From positions 1 through 64,000 of the forward strand of contig JAQGEQ010000351.1 in the NCBI GenBank assembly GCA_034620365.1: DNA of 64,000 bases, given 5' to 3'. The stretch comes from Pegea sp. RAD2-039. Its lineage: Eukaryota; Chordata; Thaliacea; Salpida; Salpidae. Position numbers and translations under genes: made by a program. The notes under the pieces are model-generated. The model was not told where the DNA came from. It did no database searches and was given only the letters and a program-made list of their open reading frames with translations. This document shows, one piece after another, positions 47,386 through 59,500 of this stretch; the first letter of the stretch is position 1; every line of letters starts with the position of its first letter.

Positions 47386-50300
47386 ATGGAAACCGATGAA
47401 CGAGTGTTTATCACTTTTGAGGTAATAGTTGCGTTTCTCGCCACGATTGGGAACTTTATTGTGTGTTATGTGATTTGGAAAAGTGTTGAGCTTTCTCGTA
47501 AGGTTCGTACCCTTTCAGTTTTTATCAAAACTTTACTTTTGATGTTTCTATTGTTCCAGGTGATGTATATATTTATTTTCTCGCTGGCAATTTCGGACAT
47601 ATTTGTCGGAATGATTGCAATTCCATTTTCAATTTTAACAAAATTTGGCATCCCTTACAATCAACCGTATATTTGTCTTTCAATGCTTTCTTTTATTATG
47701 ATTCCAACTCAGATATCAATTTTTAGCATGGGAGCTATTGCAATTGAAAGGTTTAATAAAACAAATAAATTGATTAACTACTGACTGACTGACTGACGAA
47801 CTAACTAATAAATGAACATATTGAACAGATACTTTGCTATTAAACACCCCGTCCTACACGTAACTTTACTGAATACTTCAAAAGCCAAAATTGCGGTTGT
47901 ATTGACCTGGGTTCTTTCTTTTGTTGTTGGCATCCTACCCTTACTAGGCTGGAATTCTATTTCTTCCACTGAAGGTATCTTTTTTTTTATTTACTTTTAC
48001 TAAGAATTATAAAATAAATTTTTTTATAATAAAGATTTCAATAATCTACCAACATAAAAAAGTTAATAAGATATTGAGACTAGTATTTAAACAGAAATAT
48101 ATCAAGTTGACATTAATCACGACTTCTTATATTTTTAGAAGCAGTAAATGTAACGCAGGCAAATGTAACAGCGCAAGAATGTGTTTTTATGGAGGTTAGT
48201 AGATTAATGTACCCTAAAAGCAGGACTATGCTCTTACACTAGGTGACTTTTTAGGTGATGAGTTTTGACTACATGACGTTCAACTTTTTTGCATGCGTTT
48301 TCCCACCTCTGTGCATTACGGCTGTATTTTACGCTATAATTTTCTGGTCGGTTAGAAAAACAGAAAAAGAAAAAGCTGCCAAACGGATGTCAGATAGATC
48401 AAAAGTTAAACAAGTTATTTCCATCTGTAACAATTCAAATGTGATCAGTATGGATCCATATTTCAAAGAAAACGTTGACAGGTCAAGAAAACATTTTCAG
48501 AATTTTGTTAAAAATTGTAGGTTAATTGGAATAGATTTTTCCTTTTTTTCGATAATCTAGTTTCGATAAGTTATTTGAAAAAAAAACATTTTCACATGTT
48601 CTGTCTCTGGACAATACAAATTTCATTTGCTAGTTACTTTGTGGTTAACATTCTGCTATCTTATTTTCTTTGTTACTCAGAAACCTTTTTTATACTTGCT
48701 TAGTCATAAAATAAGGAATAAAACTAATGTTTATTTATTTTTAGATGCTTTCAATAATAGTGATTTTTTTTAATTTTTATTTTGTTTACAGAGCTTCAGT
48801 GAACAACAAGCCAAAAATAAACAAAGTAAACGCAAAGTTTAATTTTTAAGTGCAGTAAACAAAAAATGATTGAAAAATGTATAAATATACTATTTTGCCA
48901 ATAAGTGAAAATGATCAAATTATTTAAGTTTTATTTAGAGCGACTGCAATTTGCTGTTTTTTAGATATAAATTTTTAAAAAATTAATCTTAACTAAATTA
49001 CAAATTTTTTGTTGTAATTTCATTTTTTGATAAATAAAAGATCGGACATTTTTGATTAATTATTCATCAGTTTTTGTAATCTAACATTAACATAATTTTA
49101 TTAGTAAAAGAAATGAAGCATATAAAGTCATTTAGGATATAGAAAAGTAATAGCCAAAATAAATAGCTTTCAGAAAAAATAATTTTAAACTCATTGTAAA
49201 CAACTATGTGCAAAAACGTAATTACTTCAATACTGTAGCTAGTTACGTCAAGAAGTTTTCTTGAAAGTTTCCACAATTTTTTAACTCACATTTAGTAGAT
49301 TATGATTTTCTACTAACAGTTTTTATGAACATCAAAGAAATTTACTAAAATTCGTATTTTTGTTATTGTTATTGATTTTCAATACATTTTTTATGTTTCA
49401 GAACCATCTTAAAAGTCTTCAGTTAAGTTACTTGCAGAAAAAAATTTGGAAAAGTAAACGAATCAAAAGAGGTTGGTTGTAAAAATTTTTACATCAGTTT
49501 CAAACAATCTGTTTAGAATTTTTACAAATTCAAACATTACTTTGTTTCAAGTAATTTAAAATAATATTTTTCAGACCAAATTACTCAACATGCAATTGAA
49601 AATCCTAAGTAAGTAACAGTTAAAGATAAATGCTTCTTAAAATTCATGAGTTATTAGCTTTTAATATTACTTTTAAATATTTATGTGAATTTTACAGCAT
49701 CTAATAAGCTGCTTTCAAAAATTTATCAACTTATCTCTTATCTTAGAAATAAGAATAAATCTGATAACAAAAGGTTCCAGACAATGAATAAATGTTTTAT
49801 TTTAACTTTATCAACTTAAATGGGAAAATAGTTTGATACGAAAAGTTGGTGTAGTCATAAAGTTGAATTGATGAAATTTGCATAACATAAACATATATTA
49901 AGCAAATTTCCCATTTGAAATTTAACAGTTTGTTTTTGTTTTATACTAGCGCAATTGGAAACAATACAAGTAATAACTTGAGGCCAGTCCAATCCTCAGT
50001 AAGTTACTTCTCATACATTTTCAATACTAAAGTTAGAAAAACTTTATTTGAATAAAGAATTTAATTATCTACAAATGATGTTAGATTTAAACTACTTGTT
50101 ATTTGAATAAGTAAAAAATCAGTTTCAGATATTTGTCTCAAAGATTATTTACTTAAAAAATGAACTTTGAATGTAAATTTATTTATTTTAGTTAAATCTT
50201 ATTTGAAAAAGAAAACATTAATAGAAATAGAAATAAGCAAACCGCTGAATGTTTCTGTTTTCAATACTTTTAACTTTTAATTGGTTGCATCAAATACAGG

Positions 50301-50663
50301 CTGGTATCAACCAAATAGAAACCACAGTTTGTGATAATCCAAAAAAAGAAGTGAAAATAGCAACAGTATTAGCTTTTATTGTATTTTCTTTCATCATTTG
50401 TTGGATGCCTATCCACATACTAAACATGATTTTCAGGTAAGATTCTTCTAATGGTGATTAATGACAAGAATTTTCGGTTGAACATTTTCAAAAACAGATT
50501 TAATGAAGATGTGCAAATTCCAAAGTATCTTTTTGATGCAGCAGTTATCCTTTCACATCTTAGTAGCGCTCTTAACTTCTTTCTCTACTCTTTAAGACTA
50601 CGCTCTTTCCAGATTTATCTCAACAAAAGAATGAGAATATTTAGTAATAGGTTACGGAAATAA
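47386..50663 (+). CDS. Adenosine-receptor-like class A GPCR, 10 exons
   Basis: Seven-helix receptor of 405 aa. Exons: 47386-47502, 47560-47750, 47829-47974, 48139-48194, 48255-48506, 49402-49471, 49575-49608, 49950-49998, 50300-50436, 50498-50663; phases are consistent. The exon 5 donor (GTTAAA) is weak, so the third intracellular loop is less certain. Landmarks are TM1 GNFIVC, TM2 SLAISD, TM3 TQISIFSMGAIAIERY (ERY in place of DRY), TM4 WVLSFVVGILPLLGWN, ECL2 ECVF with two NVT glycosylation sites, TM6 CWMPIHILN and TM7 LSHLSSALNFFLY. The residues equivalent to adenosine A2A Phe168, Trp246, His250, Asn253, Ser277 and His278 are present, so adenosine is a plausible ligand. NPxxY is NFFLY. It is the only plus-strand protein gene recognised here. 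Confidence 0.85.
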
Positions 50664-53565
50664 ATTGTCTTTTTCTATATATTTAAATTTCACCAAGCTA
50701 CAAACATTTAGACAAATACTTATGTAAATTGAACTATTGTCTAAAATTTATTTTTTTGTATTTTTGACATTGCAATATTAAACACACTGTTTCAAAAGAA
50801 ATTGTTATCCATATTTATATGTAAGCTTCTTTAAAAACAAAATTATTAGTATTTAAAACTAAAATATAAAAATTTAATGTTCAGATTGTTCATAAAAAAA
50901 TAAAATGTTTTTCAAAATTCGAATAAACAACATTTTATAGATTTGCTAAAAAACGCTATTTATAAGTTAATAAACATAAAGTACATGAATAGAAAGTACT
51001 AAATAGAAAATACTTTTGTAAGCATTCTTCATAGCTTCTGCAAGTTTTGTTTTCTAACTGTGATCTACAATATCGGATAAATTTTCCATGCTTACTTTGA
51101 TCAGTAATTTTGATTGATAATTTACGAAAATTTGGACTTATTTTGATTCAACTCTAATACAAATTTATGGTTATTTTTAAGCATCTAAAAGATCAAATCT
51201 AGAAACTTCTATCTAATTAGCAATTACTTAAATCTATTTTTGCTTTTGGTTCTGATTCAATTGACCAGATTTCAAAATTTACAAAAAAGCGAAATCTCAT
51301 GAATGGTGAGATCAGTGAAAATAGTAACATCAATAAAGTAGACCAACATTTTTCAAAATCAACTTAGATTAAAGCAAACCTTTTAAAGCATAATCGATTT
51401 TTTAAAAGAAAAAAATATCAATTAGATAAATATTTTAATGATAAGTGTTAGATTCAATTCCGCAAAGATAACTGGAACTTTTGTTTAATAAGCTATAAAA
51501 TTTTTACTTTATAAAGAAATTAAGTTTAATGGCACTCAAAATAAAACTTAATTACCCACAAACTTAGACTTGCCAGTGACACAAAAAAGAATATAAAACT
51601 TTTTAAAGAACAATTTAGTCGGTCAAAAATTTTGTAAAGAACTTTGCCGTGAAAACTAATTGAATAGTAATTTAATTGAAAGGAGGACGATATTATAATG
51701 TCAACTTCCTATCAATTCTGTTTGAATTATTCATAGTCTTTCTTTTATAATGATTATTTTTGTAAAATTATTTTATTGAGTTATCTCAATCTAAGAAATA
51801 TTTTCTTTCTAAACTATTTTGTAGCATGTGAATACATAAGCTTATACAATAATTAATTTTTCTAAATTGTTAAAAAACTAAAACTCGTTTAAAAGCTTTT
51901 CTACACTTGCTAACATAGTTTCAGCAAATCAAGTTATAAAAATTTAATTGAATTTGAAAAGTAAAATTTGTAGGTAAGAAAAAAAAATCAATTATTTATG
52001 ATAAACCTTTTTTGCACAATTAATAAAATTAAACTTCATTTTCCAAAATGATTCTACCTTTTTGTAGCTACTATTTTGTCATTCAAACGTTTTTTCACAT
52101 CTAAACAAGCTTTTAAACAATTTTAAAAACTAAATTGATTACATGCTAGCCTTTTAAAAGCAAAAAGAACTTTCCCTAATTATTATTGGATACAATTTTT
52201 AAATCTATTTTTTGAAACTAAGAATAATTTAATAATATGTCTGACTAAACTTGTTATTCAGCTTACTTTACTTTCATTGGCTACGATTCAACTAATTAGA
52301 GGGTTTAGATTGAAAAAGAAATCATAATGCTTTATGAAAGCTTAGTTACTTAAATTTGAACTCGATTGAAACTTAACTAGCTATGAAATAAGCTCCTTTT
52401 TGATAGTTTGAAATAAAAAAATGCTTTACAAGAGCATGATGAACGCAAGATTACATTTATTTGATTTTTTACAAGCTACGCAACGTAGCATTTAATATTG
52501 TTATAACTCATGTTTGTATTTTTTATTGGTGTAGTTAAGGAATGATCTTCTTAATCAAAAAGTCATCTGTAAACTATGTACGATAAAACTTATCAAAATT
52601 TGAGTAATTCAAAAATTTAATAAATAAAATGAAAGTAATTTTATAATGATTAAAAGGCCAATCGTTTGATGTTTAATCATTATTTTTTCTTTTTATCTAT
52701 TATACTTATCAATAAGGTCAAAATGACATTTTCTGCCATGCTTTCCAGTTTAATTACTTCGATGTTCTTAAATTTTGTGCTTTAGGAAAGTTAGCCTCTT
52801 TATTCAAAACATCATTTGTTTATATAAAACAATTTTATGGAAACAATTTTTTCAATAAATATTTTCAATGTATTTTTAAATTAAAATGATTTCTACCATT
52901 CGGTTTGAGAATTTTTTTTTACTATTTTCAAAAACTTGTGAAGTAATATTTATGCACAAGTATATAATATTCATTTACTATCAAATTAAGAACAGTTAAT
53001 CAACAAAGCTATGAGCTAAGTTTTGATGCTAGACACTAAAGATATTTGGTTAAAGATTATTGAGAATAAAACTTAATAAAACATTGGTAGAGTTGATTTT
53101 AAAATTTAATGACTAATAAAAACATTCTGATAAGTAAAAGTTTACATTATCTGCTACTCAGTGTATTGTCAAATAAGCTTGTCTAAGAGTGATAGAATAA
53201 TTTGATTGTAAATTATTCATGTTATACGTACGTAGGAAAGATTAATAATCTTTTTATCCACCTTATCAATTCTTGTATCGTGTATATTTTACTTTTGATT
53301 TAGTTGGTTTTTAATCAACTAATTGTTATACAGCTCATAACTAAAAAAGCAGGATAAGATAAAAACAATTTTTGATAAGAAATGAATAAACAAGCTTTAA
53401 ATCATTCAAATTAAATTTTATAAATACATATTACTTTAGCGTTACATAAAACATGAATTATACAAATATATTTACACTGGTAGTTCAAAAATACTTTATC
53501 AAGTGCGCACAAATTTTAAGATTTAAAAGAAATAAAAATAAGATTGAGAAAAAAACATTTCAATT
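50664..53565. other. AT-rich intergenic region
   Basis: Lies between the converging GPCR (+) and dynein (-) genes and should contain both 3' UTRs. No exon, RNA gene or repeat is supported. Confidence 0.4.
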
Positions 53566-56500
53566 TTAAACCATCAATAGTATCGCCACCCCACCTAATG
53601 TCCACTTTGCAGGCTTCTCTTTAGTCTTCAAATTAAAGGTCCACACATAAGTAGGCCCTCTCATTTTAGTCTTGTAAACTGGACACGCGTACATACTCCT
53701 AAGGTCTTGTTTGTCAACTGGGATCGCCTGGTTTAAAAAATAATTAAAATTATCTTTTCAATTTTTATAAATTTTTCAAACCTTAATGAAGATGACTGGT
53801 AAGCTAGGAGTCAGATCCTTAAGGATACCTTCTGCAATGACTGATGTCCCAACGTCCCATCGCGCTCCTTAAATCACGAGGGTTAGTTTGTAAATAATTA
53901 AGACGCAAATCTGTTACCTTCCATATACAAGCTGTGTATGTAAGCGCCCTCTCGTGGCGAGCTACTAAAATCTTCTTTATGCTTCTTTGTGACGTCACAC
54001 TGAAGACACATTTTATCCAATGGCCATTCATTCTTTCGAGCCATTGACTGAAAAAGCAAAACAATTTGATTGGTTGATAATTTTTGAGTTTTTAGCTGAT
54101 ATAAACCTGCATAATTGCAGTAAGAAAACTTTGAGGGTTGAATAGTCCTCCCAGCCATACTGCTGCTGGTAATTGGAAGTCATTTGTCCACGCTTCAAGC
54201 TCTTTAATCCGCTGTAGTAAGTCTGAGTACCTTATGAAAGTTTCCAATTCAAAATCTTATTCACAAAAGTTAAAACTGACCATGCACTCATCCCAGACAT
54301 GGACGGGTAGGCTTTTGCTGCCCACGACTCAGGTACAGCATCTAGAAACAACGAATTGCCCAACTCTTCCATTTGCGCTGTGATGGTTAACTCTCCTTTC
54401 AAACCCAGATCTAAAGTCTTCAGTGAAGATCTGGTAGTAATCGGAGACATTTTTATGATATTCTGAACTTAATGAACAAGTAAACCTGATTTCAGTGGTC
54501 AACATATTCATTCTTTCACATTCTTGGAACGCAACCACTACATAAGGGGTCCGGTCCGCAGGTTCAACTTTACCATGCAGTTCGAACATGTTAAACTGGT
54601 CAGGAAGCTTTTCTAAGACCTCATCAAGAATTGATTTGATCTGAAAAGATATTTAAGAGATTAAAGAGCTTGCAGATTAAATCTTAGATCATATTTGGAA
54701 CCAGCTGCCATTAGACATTGTCATGTTGAAGTCACTCGCGTTGTTTAAGCAGAAGTTGAACCGTTAGAATATTGCTAACACTGCATTTCTAAACTGCGAT
54801 TTTTTCATTTTTCTATATTATTAACATTTCATGCAATTGCTATATGCTTTCAGGACTACTGAAATACCAAGTAAATTTCTAACTTAATACATATTATTTG
54901 TGAGAATGTGTTTTGGCGAGAGGTGCTCTCTTCAAACACTTTCCTTCACGTCTCTTTTCAGTATAACTGTAATGAATAAACAAACAAATGAATCATGATC
55001 ACCTTCTCCTCCCTGGTAGGTCCTGAGCCATCCCCTCCACTTGAATCTCTAGGCATCAGCTCTAAGATAGTCTTGAAGAGATTATCGGATGTTGTAGTGA
55101 GGAAGTCAATTTCTGCATTAGGATGTAATCCGTAAAGATAGGGACTTTCAGGGGGTAACATATCATCGATGTACTGATGATAACCTAAAAAATCAAATTG
55201 AAGATAGAATTGAAAATGAAATACCAGTTAAAGATCGAACCGTTGTAATCAAGACTGGGAGGAACCGGGAACCCTGGAGCTAAATAGATGACAGAATCAA
55301 ACATATCACTATTCATAAATTCCTGGAGGTATGTTTGACATAATCGTCGATCCCAATCGTCTGTAATATGTCCTCCGTACATAATCTCACCAAAGAGGTA
55401 GCGAAGATCATCCCAAGGAACCTACATAGATTTATTTAAACTAGGCTATTTTGCGAAAAAAACATTTTGGTTCACTTTAGAATTAGCTTCTAAATAGTTA
55501 TATAGAACATTGACTGAGATGGTTAAGTCTCCAGTGTTGTAAGGATAGATCCTGTTCCAACCTTGAGGACCGAATTTACGACGTTCACATACGACTGCGT
55601 GAAAGTAACAGAGCGAGAAGAGAATGCTTTTAAATTCGCTCTCGCGAGCACACATCTCAAGCGTGTCCTAAGAGGTAGAGATCATTAGATACTTGTTAGT
55701 TTATGAACAAGTTCACAAACTTGTGTAAAGTTGTCAAGAGCCTTGTGGATATTTGAATGCATCCCTGTCGGAGGCTCGTTAGTGATCTTGATGGAGTTCT
55801 CCAGGATACCTTGTGGGATTATATGGCTAGCTGCAGTGGATGCTGGCTCCGCACTCATGAAAACTCGGAAGTTTTGGTGACTTCCAGAGCTGTGCTTTTC
55901 AATCTTATTCTGCAACGTCATCAACCATTTCGCCACCAAATGGATGTTCTATTGGATGAGAAGAGCTGTAGATGATGACATCATGGCTTGATGACGTTAC
56001 CTGTAAGATGACCCAATGTCCTTTTTCGGCTGCTATGTCCATTGCAGACTCAGCAACCACTTCTTGACCTTGGCCCAATGACACGTTGTGAAAGTTTTTG
56101 TTTTCCATACTAAAGCCCAACTTTTTTCCAAGTTTTTCCACATCAGTAAGTGGATCAACTCCTGTTGCAGAAAGATCAGAAGAAGATCAGAAGAAGATCA
56201 GAAGAAGATCAGAAGAAGATCAGAAGAAGATCAGAAGAAGATCAGAAGAAGATCAGAAGAAGATCAGAAGAAGATCAGAAGAAGATCAGAAGAAGATCAG
56301 AAGAAGATCAGAAGAAGATCAGAAGAAGATCAGAAGAAGATCAGAAGAAGATCAGAAGAAGATCAGAAGAAGATCAGAAGAAGATCAGAAGAAGATCAGA
56401 AGAAGATCAGAAGAAGATCAGAAGAAGATCAGAAGAAGATCAGAAGAAGATCAGAAGAAGATCAGAAGAAGATCAGAAGAAGATCAGAAGAAGATCAGAA

Positions 56501-59500
56501 GAAGATCAGAAGAAGATCAGAAGAAGATCAGAAGAAGATCAGAAGAAGATCAGAAGAAGATCAGAAGAAGATCAGAAGAAGATCAGAAGAAGATCAGAAG
56601 AAGATCAGAAGAAGATCAGAAGAAGATCAGAAGAAGATCAGAAGAAGATCAGAAGAAGATCAGAAGAAGATCAGAAGAAGATCAGAAGAAGATCAGAAGA
56701 AGATCAGCAGAAGAACGTGCAAAAACCTGGAGACAAGATGAAGAATGTTGGAGTCTGGGGTCCAGTCTCCTCAAATGATTTTTCAAAAGGGATTCCCCGA
56801 GTCTCTACATATTCATTTCCCAGTTTCTCTTCAACGAAATCTCTAGAAGATAAAAAAAGGTCTTAGCCACTTTTTCTACAAATGACGTTACTATCCACCT
56901 CACTGCATACGTCATACGATCAGGACGGAGCGCTCTCATGATACAGAGCTTCTGAAGAGCGTTTTTGTTTTTCCACTCTTGGGGCAATTTTTCTTTTTCT
57001 GGGGCTTCACTTTCAACTAGCTTCTTCCAACGCTTCGCAGATCCTTCGATATCGCGATCCAAGTTTCGAAACTCTTCCATTTCCGAAAGTAACTGACAGC
57101 AAAAGATAAGAGAAGAAGCAGGAAGATCAGGACTTACCTTTATAGATCCCCAAGATTGGCCATTAAGAAAGTCAACTGGGCTGGTAGCGTTTGCTTGTGA
57201 TGGAAACCTCAGCAAAAAGTCTAGTTCAAGAGGAGAGATCACTTTCTGCATTAGTAGGATCTACGTGAAAATTGGGATTAGATCTTCAAAATTGAAGGTA
57301 TCTATGAGTAAACTAGGAGACCTGGAAAGCTACTTGAGCTGTAAAGATGATCTTGTGTTGCTCAAATAGTCCTCTAGAGGTATAAAGGAAAGCACTGAAG
57401 GTGATGGAGTTGATGATGTGAGAAACTCGAACTTTTAGCTGCTCATCTGTCTTTGCTTTTTGAACTGCTTGTTCAAAAACGATCTTGAAAGACTACAAAG
57501 AAGAATATGATGGGGATATAAGAGTCTTGCTGATCTTTTCAACTGACTTTTAGTGAGAATTGATACATTGGATGAATCTTGTTTAAATCATTTAATATGA
57601 AATAAAGGAGAGAAGCGCGAGCGGCCGCGGGTCGGTATTGTTCGCGGGCGTCGTTGATTTGAATTTCTGTTACTTTTGCTTCTTCGACTTTTACAGCGAC
57701 CTCAGCAGCTGTAGATAAAAAGATCAACATCCACAAATCTTCTTCCTTATCTTCCCACCTGTCTTCTTCGTGTTTTCAAGATTTTCTACAAGAGCAGTGT
57801 CTGAGAGAAAATTCCCGGATGCAGCTGATAAGCGAGCCAAAAGATCATCTTCTAACTGCTTCAAGGTGATCTTAAAATCATTTTGTTGCTTCGTCAGATT
57901 AGCCTGGACACGAAAAAATCATTTAAAGATCTGAACTGATTCTCTAAACAGAGATCGACCTTTAACTCTTCTAAATCAGGACGTTCCATACCAACAACAT
58001 CTGCAAGAAGTTGATCTTCCAATCCATCTCTAGTAACGGTGAAATTGATGAGGGTACATTGAGCTTGCATTTCTGGTTGGTAATGAGGATTTGCCAGCTT
58101 GGTGTGTAAGATCAAACGAAATGATTGATGATATTCACATTCCTTATCACCAATCTTAATGTATCTACCGATGAAAAGAATTGTGAGATCTGATAGATGG
58201 TTTCAGATCTCTACCTTCCTTTCTTGATTGTTTCACGCCCCAACAATGACCCAAGAACCGGATCAAGGAACTCCTCGATGTTCTCAATCAAGACTGTGTC
58301 TCCTACAGCCAGAGCGTTTTCAATGATATCCAAATATCTGAAATTACAAATTGATGACTTTTACTTCTAATTGGCTGATGCAATCGACCAATTAAATCAT
58401 TTATAACTAGTTAAAAACACTTTGAGATTTAACATTCATTTATTTTCACCCTTTTTGTCCGATTCTGATTACTTTTAGTTGTTCCCCATATTTCTTCTTA
58501 ATCCATTTTATCCCTTGAAGTTGAGGATCGACCATCAGAGGCCAACGCTGACAGTTGGTCTGCGAAGAAAAATTTGAAAAGATGAAGGTTTATTCTTAAG
58601 CACACCAAAATAGTCGCATTTTCAGTTGACATCCGATCAGAGGGAAGATCCTCATTGTTCCAAGCAGCAATCGCTGCTTCATCTGTCAAAAGAGTCACAA
58701 AATCGAGTCCCTCTGTGATCGGAACAGGAGTCTGAAAGATAAAAACAATTTGTATCTTCCTGGATCAAAACCTTTTACATCTGAAGATCATTTACCGCCA
58801 TAGATTTAAGGAAAGGAAGCCAAAGATCGCTGAGAAGACGCAAGCGGTAGGGTTTAGTGAAGTATCCGACATAAGACACAAAAGCTGAAGAAGATTTTGT
58901 CAACTTTTTTACAAATAGATCTCTTGGAGATCACCTGTGATGATGAGGACATCACCCGTCATCATCTTTTCTTGCTGTCGGTAGTTCTGAACTGATTGAG
59001 CCCATCTAACATTTTCACTTTCAAGTCCACCAACAAGTCTAACAAAATTAGTGACGTGATAAGAAAGTGCAGCTTATCTTTTAAGATCTAACCTATTTGC
59101 AAGTGAGATTGTCAATTGAGTAGCTTCAGCTTCTTGTTGACATTTTAGCTTTGCTGCTGTTGCTTCTTCGAATTGAGCTGTTAACTCAGCCAAGTTATTA
59201 TTCAAAGCCTGTTGTAAAAATCAAGTTGAACGAGTTTTATTCTAACTGAGACACTCACCGTTATCTTGGACTTGATTGCAGCAAGCTTATCTCTTGCGGC
59301 TTGTAGCTCTGCATTGGCTTTTGCAAGAGCAATTCTTTTTGGTTCCACTTCACAAAATATCTCGTAAAATCTCACAATATTAATTGCCCATGCACAAAGG
59401 CCTGAGGCTGCTAGAGACTGAAAAAGGTGAAAAGTTAAAACCTAGATTAAAATCAGCTTTTAGGTTACCTTTCCTCTAACAAAATCAGCATCAAAATCTG

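Noticed and set aside
56088..56866. Three overlapping plus-strand open frames of 217-238 codons with an 11-residue [15 protein letters not shown] repeat
   Set aside because: They are read-through of the 11-bp minisatellite in a dynein intron. The unit has no stop in any plus-strand frame, so all three frames stay open at once, which is not a coding signature.
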